This document shows positions 57,595 to 64,000 of a DNA stretch of 64,000 nucleotides, one piece after another; position 1 is the first letter of the stretch; the number at the start of each line of letters is the position of its first letter. The notes beneath the pieces were generated by a model. The model had not been told where the DNA came from and did no database searches. It worked only from the letters and a program-made list of their open reading frames with translations. A program made the position numbers and the translations under genes. Origin of the DNA: Bacteroidales bacterium (GTDB lineage Bacteria > Bacteroidota > Bacteroidia > Bacteroidales > F082). The DNA is taken from positions 1 to 64,000 of the forward strand of contig JAFPUN010000016.1 in the NCBI GenBank assembly GCA_017395365.1. The letters are read 5' to 3'.

Positions 57595-60500
57595 TTATTC
57601 TTCCTTTCGGGCAAGAACTTCTTCGATGTGGGTTTGTTCAGGTGATGATATTTTGAAGAGCTTGTATAGTTGCTCGTCGATGTTTTTGCTGAAATCGATG
57701 AACTTGTTCTTGTCGGAATAGTCGAGGATGTCTGGGACTTTGAGGGCGAGCGATGTGAGTGATTCGTCGGTCATCAGGAAGGCGAAACGGATGAGCTTGC
57801 TTTGGGCGTAGGCATAGAAGTTTTGGGCTTCTTTCTTCGTGTCGAAGGTCTTCAGGGCGACACGGGCACGGCCAAAAGCACTGTGGTTGTCAAGGATGGC
57901 AATCTGATTGCTACGCTTCTGGCCACCAGCATTGGCACTTGACACCACAACTTTCCATTTGTTCAAGTATTCGGTTCCAGTGGTGATGACATCCTTGCTG
58001 GCCACATACCACCTTGCCCTTCCACTCTTACCAGCCTTGTCGTTGGTCAACAACTTGATTTCGGTGGTTGGATCGAACAATTCGCCCTCGGAGTACTCGC
58101 GAACCAATGTAGGATTATCTTCAACAAAACTACTTTCAATAGAGAATAGTTTTTGTGATAGGACAGAATCGTGTAGCATTTTAAGTTTGTTTTCTTCCAC
58201 AAACTTTTCAATACTTGAAACAATTGAAGCATCTGCGGGATTGAGCGGCATTAGACTATCACCAGGGTTTTGCATAAAAACCTCTTGGTTCATACCATGT
58301 TCGGAATAGATATATTGGAAGCCTGATGTGGTTTTGGCTGCATCCTTCATCACAATAGTAATTCCATCGGCAATGCCAGCATCCGTAAAGATTTCGTTGG
58401 CATCGGGATAGAAATACAACAAACTCAAATGAGGATCGTTGATTTGGCTCTTTCCAAAATCAGCCAATCCCTTGCCCGACCTGTGAATCCATCTTGCACC
58501 AGGATATATTAACGAAGTGTAGTGGCCTAATTTGTCACTTACAATCTGGAAGAGATGGAATATGCTCGACACCCTCTTCTGGCCATTTTCAGTTTCCTTC
58601 TGGGCTACCGTCAGTTGATACGGTGGATTTCCTACTATAGCGTTGAATTTCATATTCTTTTCGTTGTTTGCGTTCCAGTAATTTTTTCCGTTCGTCACCT
58701 TGGCGATGAACTGCGGCTGCTTGTTTTGTATTTGGTTGATAAGGTCTTCAAAGTATTTGGCATTGACCTTTGCATTGCGGAAACCGCGCAATGTGCGGCG
58801 GGTGATGCTCTTGGCCATTGGAGTTTTGCAGATGACAAAGATGTTTTCGGCCAAGGTCTTATTCCACAGTTCGCGCTGCTTATCATCAGGCAAGTCGGTG
58901 GGCAATGAATGCTCATCACGATACCGCTGACAGCGGGCGGCGAATGTGCTGTAGGTCATGTAGAGCGGATAGAGACCCGTCTTTGAGTTGATTTCGAGGA
59001 TGCGGGTATCGGGATTGAGAAAAACCTTTTGTGTTGGCTCGCCACGGTCAACAAAACGAGGCTCGGCCAAGAGGCCGTTTTCATCGTCGTGGGTTTCGTC
59101 ATAGAAGTCCCAACCGCCAAGGCAGTTGCTAATGTGCATGTTGACCACACGCCAAGGAGTCAGCACGGTTTCCTTGTCGGGATTGCGGAAGTAGCCAAAG
59201 ATGCGAGCGATGCGCTGCACACGCTCCGCAGGAGCGAGACTATCAGCAGCGCGAGCCATATCGCGGATTTGGCGGCCAGCCGCACGGAAGATGTCGGGAT
59301 CATAGTATTTGATGAACTGCGCGAACTTATCCTTGGTGACACCATTAGGCATGAACTCATCCCATGACTGGTCGTCGATGAGCTTTGCAAAATTGTCGAT
59401 GGTGACATCTTCGTTTTCGTTGGTGAGGTCGGCACCATAGATGAGCAAGGGGAAACGGATGCTAATGCCACGCAAGATGCTGATGGCAGCCTGACGGTTG
59501 CTGCGTTTCTTCTTCAGCTCTTCAAGCAAACGCTTTTCCTCTTCAGTAAGCTCTCTCTTTGGCTTTTTCTTGGCTTTTTCAATCTGCTCATATTCTTCAT
59601 CGGTAAAGCCCTGCTTGTTGATGTCAACATCGTCAGAGCCGTGGCTGGCTTTGGTAGCTCCGATAATCTTCTTCAAGTCTTCGAACTGGCGAAGCTCAAC
59701 ATCGGTAAGCTTCAAAAGATTATCGTTGTAGAGATGGGCATCTTCAAAGCCGTGGCGCACAACACGGTCAACATAAGCACGTTTGAGCTGTTCGAGCATA
59801 CCTTCAACATTGAAGGCTTCCATTCGGGTGCCGTTGTAGCCGATGATGGGACAGAAATTGAGGAACTGACCCATGGTGGCGCGGTCGTCATCGCTTTGCA
59901 CCTTGCCAGCTTTAGCAGTGATTTTAGCCACCTGTGCGATGACTTTCAAAGTACGGTCGGGAGCGAAGTCGAACACGAAACATTCTTCTTTCCGTTTGCC
60001 TGATTTGGCCTCGTATGGGCTTTGCACACGGAAGATAGTTTGCATATAAGCTTTGGCATCGGTTTGAGCGGAACCAGCCAGCATGAAGACTGCAGTCCAT
60101 GGACGAACAGTTACGCCTGTAGTCAAGCGGCCACAAGAGAGCGTAATGGTGAAGGTTTCTTCAGGGTTGTCGCCCATGGCCTTCTCCACCATTTTGAGAG
60201 CTTCGTCGTGTTCGGCTTCCTCGTCGCCTTCACCAGCCACATTGACAATTTCGAAATGCTGAAACACGGTGTGGTTCTGCAACAATGCAGACAGGGCACG
60301 AGCTTCTTTCACACCTGGCAACATCCAAAGAGAGTGACGGAAGTTGCGACGGTATTCAGCAGTGCTATATGGATAGTTGCTTTCCTTGTCGTATTTCACA
60401 ATCAGATCAAGGAAACGCAAGACATCCTTTTCGTGGACAAAACGCCCGATTTCAGTGTTGGCGGGCATGTTTACATGGTCACGCTTTGGGTCGCCAGTCC

Positions 60501-61701
60501 AAGTGCGGAAAAACTCCTTGAAGTTGAAGGCAGCGTCTTCCACATCGGCGTATCCAGAAACAATTTTGCCGAGGTCGAAAGTGAAGATGTTGAGCCTGGG
60601 CAGACCTGCGTATGGGTTGGGGTCGCCGAAGTGGTTCAAGTCCCACTCTTGCTTGGCGCGTTGCTCCATCACATAGTCCCAGGTATAGACTTCATCTTCG
60701 TTGAAGTCGTCCAAAAGGTTGAATGGAGTGCCAGACAGGTTGAGGATGCAGGTGTGTTGCTTCTGCAAAGAATCAAGCACCGATTGGCCGAGTTGCGTTT
60801 GGGTGCCTTCGTGAGCTTCATCTATGATTAGGCAATCCCACGGAGCAGAGAGGATTTCCTCATTTTTCTCAAACTTACCACCTACCTGTTCAGAGCCACG
60901 CAGGTCTTGCATGGAGGCGAAATAGATATAATGCCACAATGGATAGCGGGATGCATCCTTTTCGAGTTCGGCAAACATAAAACCGTTATTGCGAGAGCCA
61001 TAGCGATAGGTTTCCTTCTTTTTGTCGTGGCCGCCGTAATCATAGAAGATCTTGCCGAAATCTTCAAACCAGCCCTTATCGACCACGGGGCGATGGGTCA
61101 GGATAAGAGTGCGGTGGAACTGGCATTGCCGAACCACTTCAAGTGCAGACAGCGTTTTGCCAAAACGCATCTTGGCGTTCCAAAGCATGTGACTTCCCTC
61201 GTGCTGGAACTTTTTAACTGTCTTGGCAATGGCCTCTTTTTGCTCTGGACGGAAGACGATGGGGTTGTGTTCCTTGGTCACCTTGCTGCCATCGAGAGCC
61301 GTCTGGCCATGTTTCACAGCTTTGATGGCTTCGAGGGCGGTTTGCAAGTCACATTCAAACCATTCGGAGCCTTGTTTCTCGGTACTGAAATCATGGCGTT
61401 TGACACCGGAGCGGAGCAAGACTTCGTGGACGGCCTTGTCGTTGAAAGAAACAATGCTGCCGCCTTCAATGTGAAGGGTTAACTCGGTGTGGAGAAGGTC
61501 GTAATCAACCCCAGCCGTTTGCGTGTATTGGTTGATTCTGGCTTTGGCCGCTTGGTTTAATTCATGGCAATTAGGCGGCAGATTAAGCGAGCTGGCTTCA
61601 GGCAGCGTGGCTTCTCCGATTTTGACACATCCCGCATGAGCTTTGTCGTTGATGCGAAAGATGTAGATTAGTTTAGCCTTCAGTGATGATTGATACTTCA
61701 T
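57595..61701 (-). CDS. T5orf172/GIY-YIG - helicase - N6 methyltransferase protein
   Basis: 1368 aa. Residues 10-130 resemble a T5orf172 (GIY-YIG-type) domain: LIYIFRINDKAHAGCVKIGE and EWFECDLQTALEAI. A restriction-type SF2 helicase follows: LWNAKMRFGKT at 173-183, DEAH at 294, SGTP, and TFTITLSCGRLTTGVTVRPW. A charged linker (EEQIEKAKKKPKRELTEEEK) leads to a methyltransferase: VLTPWRVV, odd motif I ILEINSKTGLYPLY near 901-914, and NPPY at 1025-1028. The C-terminus may be a target-recognition region. The order nuclease-helicase-methylase resembles single-chain Type IIG/ISP enzymes. It lies 3 nt after a second methylase-like gene. Confidence 0.82.
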   Translation of the reverse strand: MKYQSSLKAKLIYIFRINDKAHAGCVKIGEATLPEASSLNLPPNCHELNQAAKARINQYTQTAGVDYDLLHTELTLHIEGGSIVSFNDKAVHEVLLRSGVKRHDFSTEKQGSEWFECDLQTALEAIKAVKHGQTALDGSKVTKEHNPIVFRPEQKEAIAKTVKKFQHEGSHMLWNAKMRFGKTLSALEVVRQCQFHRTLILTHRPVVDKGWFEDFGKIFYDYGGHDKKKETYRYGSRNNGFMFAELEKDASRYPLWHYIYFASMQDLRGSEQVGGKFEKNEEILSAPWDCLIIDEAHEGTQTQLGQSVLDSLQKQHTCILNLSGTPFNLLDDFNEDEVYTWDYVMEQRAKQEWDLNHFGDPNPYAGLPRLNIFTFDLGKIVSGYADVEDAAFNFKEFFRTWTGDPKRDHVNMPANTEIGRFVHEKDVLRFLDLIVKYDKESNYPYSTAEYRRNFRHSLWMLPGVKEARALSALLQNHTVFQHFEIVNVAGEGDEEAEHDEALKMVEKAMGDNPEETFTITLSCGRLTTGVTVRPWTAVFMLAGSAQTDAKAYMQTIFRVQSPYEAKSGKRKEECFVFDFAPDRTLKVIAQVAKITAKAGKVQSDDDRATMGQFLNFCPIIGYNGTRMEAFNVEGMLEQLKRAYVDRVVRHGFEDAHLYNDNLLKLTDVELRQFEDLKKIIGATKASHGSDDVDINKQGFTDEEYEQIEKAKKKPKRELTEEEKRLLEELKKKRSNRQAAISILRGISIRFPLLIYGADLTNENEDVTIDNFAKLIDDQSWDEFMPNGVTKDKFAQFIKYYDPDIFRAAGRQIRDMARAADSLAPAERVQRIARIFGYFRNPDKETVLTPWRVVNMHISNCLGGWDFYDETHDDENGLLAEPRFVDRGEPTQKVFLNPDTRILEINSKTGLYPLYMTYSTFAARCQRYRDEHSLPTDLPDDKQRELWNKTLAENIFVICKTPMAKSITRRTLRGFRNAKVNAKYFEDLINQIQNKQPQFIAKVTNGKNYWNANNEKNMKFNAIVGNPPYQLTVAQKETENGQKRVSSIFHLFQIVSDKLGHYTSLIYPGARWIHRSGKGLADFGKSQINDPHLSLLYFYPDANEIFTDAGIADGITIVMKDAAKTTSGFQYIYSEHGMNQEVFMQNPGDSLMPLNPADASIVSSIEKFVEENKLKMLHDSVLSQKLFSIESSFVEDNPTLVREYSEGELFDPTTEIKLLTNDKAGKSGRARWYVASKDVITTGTEYLNKWKVVVSSANAGGQKRSNQIAILDNHSAFGRARVALKTFDTKKEAQNFYAYAQSKLIRFAFLMTDESLTSLALKVPDILDYSDKNKFIDFSKNIDEQLYKLFKISSPEQTHIEEVLARKEE

Positions 61702-61704
61702 GGC

Positions 61705-62736
61705 TCATTTGTTTAATAGTGACTTGAACAATATCTTCTGTTTCTCTTTGTCCTTTATGCGCCAATCACGAACAAGGCAATAGATACCATTGTGCTTGTG
61801 CGGATTATCTTCGGCGCAGCCAGGGCAAGGCATAATCTTCAGTGATAACTGAACTGGGGTTTCGGTGCCAAATATATCAAGTTGTGGCCCATCTTGGTTT
61901 CTTGATTCCACATTATGGCAAGTCCCCGGCACTACGAACTTCAATCCGTCCATCTGCCATAGGTTCCACGAAATGATGTAGGCCATATAGTTGACAGACT
62001 TCATCAACGGTTCCTTACCAAATTTTGCGGTATAGAAGTCGATGAAGGTATAAAGCAGATTTTCACGGGCGAGTAACAGATTATCTCCCTGCCACTCGTA
62101 GCCGTAAGTATTCTGATAGGCTATTTGTGCCCAATCAAGCCATTCGCCGCTCGTTTCAGTGTTTTCACTGACAACACGGAGCTTACGGTCTAACAGACCA
62201 ATGCGACGCTCAACGGGGATAATCTCGCCCGAGGTGGTATCGTAGCGGCTGACGAGATATGGGGCTTCACCACAGGTGATTTCAAGGCGGGTGTCGCGAA
62301 CATAGTCTTTCCAGGTCTTTCCTTCAGGGAAGCTGATGGGATCGGCTGTAGGTTCCCATTTTTGGGAACCATCTTCAGCAGTGACAACGGTGTTGAAAAC
62401 ATCCTTTCTGCCAAACCAGGCTTCATCGACGAGGTTGTTCTGCGCATTGCAGATCCACGACGGAGTGAACACCTCAGCTTTGTCTTTTACCCTAAACTCT
62501 TGCTCTTCCTTCGGCTTCACAGCACGTGGCTTGATGACTTCGCCGAAATCACCAGTGATTTGCTCCACTTTGATTTCGTTGGAGAAGGAATAGGCCTCGC
62601 CATATTTGGCAACGTACATGTCGGTTGCCCAGATGATATTTCGGTGGGTAGTATGGTCGATGAGCAAGGTCTGCAGCACTTCAGGCCAACGGCGAAGGAT
62701 GTCGTTTTCTTTTATGTCGGTGGAGATGTCGGGCAT
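61705..62736 (-). CDS. methyltransferase-like subunit of a restriction-type system
   Basis: 343 aa. It has VFTPSWICNAQNNLVDEAWF (89-108) and a SAM-motif-like TRLEITCGEAPYL (149-161), followed by RRIGLLDRKLRVV and WLDWAQIAYQNTYGYEWQGD. I see no NPPY-type catalytic motif; the C-terminus has CPGCAEDNPHKH. I recognise the family as one usually labelled restriction endonuclease subunit M. It pairs with the adjacent large protein, whose own motif I is unusual and which carries NPPY. It has its own promoter. Confidence 0.78.
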   Translation of the reverse strand: MPDISTDIKENDILRRWPEVLQTLLIDHTTHRNIIWATDMYVAKYGEAYSFSNEIKVEQITGDFGEVIKPRAVKPKEEQEFRVKDKAEVFTPSWICNAQNNLVDEAWFGRKDVFNTVVTAEDGSQKWEPTADPISFPEGKTWKDYVRDTRLEITCGEAPYLVSRYDTTSGEIIPVERRIGLLDRKLRVVSENTETSGEWLDWAQIAYQNTYGYEWQGDNLLLARENLLYTFIDFYTAKFGKEPLMKSVNYMAYIISWNLWQMDGLKFVVPGTCHNVESRNQDGPQLDIFGTETPVQLSLKIMPCPGCAEDNPHKHNGIYCLVRDWRIKDKEKQKILFKSLLNK

Positions 62737-62764
62737 TGTTCAAAATGCTTGATATATGAGTGTG

Positions 62765-62772
62765 CAAAGATA
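62765..62772 (-). promoter_or_regulatory. TAnnTTTG promoter of the methylase/helicase genes
   Basis: TATCTTTG on the minus strand, 28 nt before the subunit M start. It separates this operon from the WYL regulator gene. Confidence 0.7.
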
Positions 62773-62849
62773 GGGAAAAAAGGGTGTTTTTAGGTCTATT
62801 TTTATAAAGAGGTATAAAAAAACAAAAAGATGTATAAGTTGAAGTTGGT

Positions 62850-63755
62850 TTAAACTATGGATAAGTGTTTTTCAGTGAAGTCTTTGATGTATTGGACGAG
62901 TTCGGGGGTGTCGATGATTTCGATGTCGTCGGCGAGGCCGATGACGAAGCGGCCAACGCCACGATAGTTGGCGACGAAGGTGTCAAGAATCCAATGGGTG
63001 CCATCCGCCTCAAAGACATCATCCTCGGCCATGGGGTACTCCTCGACGAGCAGGCTGTAAGCCCTCACGCCCAGGCGAAGCTGGACACGGTGACGGTCGA
63101 AGCCTGTCATGCGGAACGGGTCAACAAAGCCTTTGCGATGCGCGTGGCCGTGTTCCCATCTGGCGGGAAGCACCTCGGCATTGTAGATGCGGGCCATCTT
63201 GAAGGTCTTGTTCTTGCCGTCTTCAAGATCATAGCACCAGATTTCAGCGTAGTTGGTGGTGAATTCGTAAGGCTCCACGTAGCGGTCGCGGACGGATGCC
63301 GAGTTGGACGAGGCATAGTCGTGGAAGATGACTTGCTTGTGCTCCTTGATGGCGGTGGCCACAGCGCGGACGTTTTTCTCGTTCTTGTATTTCATGGTGC
63401 ATTTTGGCAGGTTGAGCGTGTCGATGAACGAGCCGAGCTTTGCCCGGATGTTCTCCCTGAAGAGCGTGTCGTCGGTGATGTTGTTTAGGGCTTCCTTGAG
63501 GACATGGGCTTCCTCGTTGGTGAAGTACATGACCTTGGAGAGGTCTTTCGTTTTTTCGGTGGCGAGGCTGTGGCGGCCACCACTGTAAATGACTGGAAGG
63601 CCGCCCTGTTTTAGGTTTTCGAGGTATCGATAGATGGTGGTGGTTGAGACTCCAAGCTGCTCGGCGAGTTCGGCAGTGGTGAAGCCTTTGCCTATGGCGA
63701 GGATGGAGATGAGTTTTACCATCTGAGCGATTTTCGGGTCTGTATTATCGGTCAT
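62850..63755 (-). CDS. HTH-WYL domain transcriptional regulator
   Basis: 301 aa. N-terminal winged helix (FTTAELAEQLGVSTTTIYRY, then LENLKQGGLPV) and a WYL domain at about 140-290 (YVEPYEFTTNYAEIWCYDLE, then KMARIYNAEVL). WYL regulators head many phage-defence islands and usually repress them until a ligand is sensed. It is followed by a separate promoter for the methylase/helicase genes, which may be its target. Confidence 0.88.
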   Translation of the reverse strand: MTDNTDPKIAQMVKLISILAIGKGFTTAELAEQLGVSTTTIYRYLENLKQGGLPVIYSGGRHSLATEKTKDLSKVMYFTNEEAHVLKEALNNITDDTLFRENIRAKLGSFIDTLNLPKCTMKYKNEKNVRAVATAIKEHKQVIFHDYASSNSASVRDRYVEPYEFTTNYAEIWCYDLEDGKNKTFKMARIYNAEVLPARWEHGHAHRKGFVDPFRMTGFDRHRVQLRLGVRAYSLLVEEYPMAEDDVFEADGTHWILDTFVANYRGVGRFVIGLADDIEIIDTPELVQYIKDFTEKHLSIV

Positions 63756-63865
63756 CTGTATCTATGGTTTGACAACAACAGGGTGTTGTGGTGAAAAGGT
63801 TATATATCTTTGAGTCACTGATTTGGCAAAATCAGAGGGTGGCCGAAAAGGGCTTCCCGTTGGCA

Positions 63866-63873
63866 CAAAGGTA
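63866..63873 (-). promoter_or_regulatory. TAnnTTTG promoter of the WYL regulator
   Basis: TACCTTTG on the minus strand with a leader of about 105 nt. The remaining 64000-side sequence (63874-64000) shows nothing else recognisable. Confidence 0.6.
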
Positions 63874-64000
63874 GTGATTTTCGGTGAGTTACATAAAGAT
63901 TTATAAGTAGAGTTTTAGTTTTTTATATCTGCGGAGCATAGATGGCCGCTTCCTCAACACGAGGGGTTGAGGAAGATGAGGAATTTGAGGAAAAAGGATT

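Overview
The window looks like a chromosomal segment of a Bacteroidales-type member of the Bacteroidota. Most transcription units start from a TAnnTTTG -7 box and ribosome binding sites are weak. Several large secreted proteins end in a PNP...G(L/V)Y type IX secretion (T9SS) sorting domain. Surface-layer vitamin B12 proteins, a fused FeoA-FeoB, PNGase F and an arsEFG operon fit the same group. GC content is middling, with sharply GC-rich gene-free patches. Species cannot be named from the sequence.

Layout. 1-280: 51-bp tandem repeats. 356-13168: SF1 helicase, an 1821-aa surface protein, a TPR histidine kinase/LuxR-type regulator pair, and FeoAB with its small Cys-rich partner. 13370-16839: two paralogous T9SS proteins with seven W-K-N-G type repeats each; a third, larger paralog lies at 22028-25339. 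16908-21955: a cobalamin-riboswitch-controlled operon of two T9SS surface proteins, a BtuG-like propeller lipoprotein, a small CWC protein and a BtuF-like lipoprotein that carries an in-frame 72-bp palindromic repeat. 25397-35022: acidic exported protein, subtilisin, trmD, rplS, GltS-like symporter, YbjQ, split chromate transporter, PNGase F and aroC. 35185-35386: tRNA-Ser and tRNA-Pro.

35390-40867 is an accessory block beside the tRNAs: paired hairpins, a spanin-like lipoprotein, a small TM/coiled-coil protein, four tandem DUF6266 paralogs, and a divergent nuclease plus M15 endolysin-like peptidase. 41131-44136 is an arsR-E-F-G-P arsenic operon bounded by 44-bp direct repeats. It is followed by an ABM-domain lipoprotein, a metallo-beta-lactamase-fold enzyme and two GC-rich, hairpin-rich, gene-free stretches.

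47415-63873 is a defence-island-like block, all on the minus strand: WYL regulator, methyltransferase-like subunit, GIY-YIG/T5orf172-helicase-methyltransferase protein, DUF2971 protein, a GHKL-ATPase/UPF1-like helicase fusion, and a translationally coupled small restriction-type gene split by a complete IS66 element (49112-51702, target duplication CGATGACC), then a YhcG-type nuclease. This block is the best candidate for an undescribed system: a restriction-modification-like pair and a GHKL-helicase module share one strand and close spacing, and one component has been knocked out by the insertion. A second theme is how often short palindromic repeats sit inside or at the edges of reading frames (lipoprotein, YhcG, chromate transporter).
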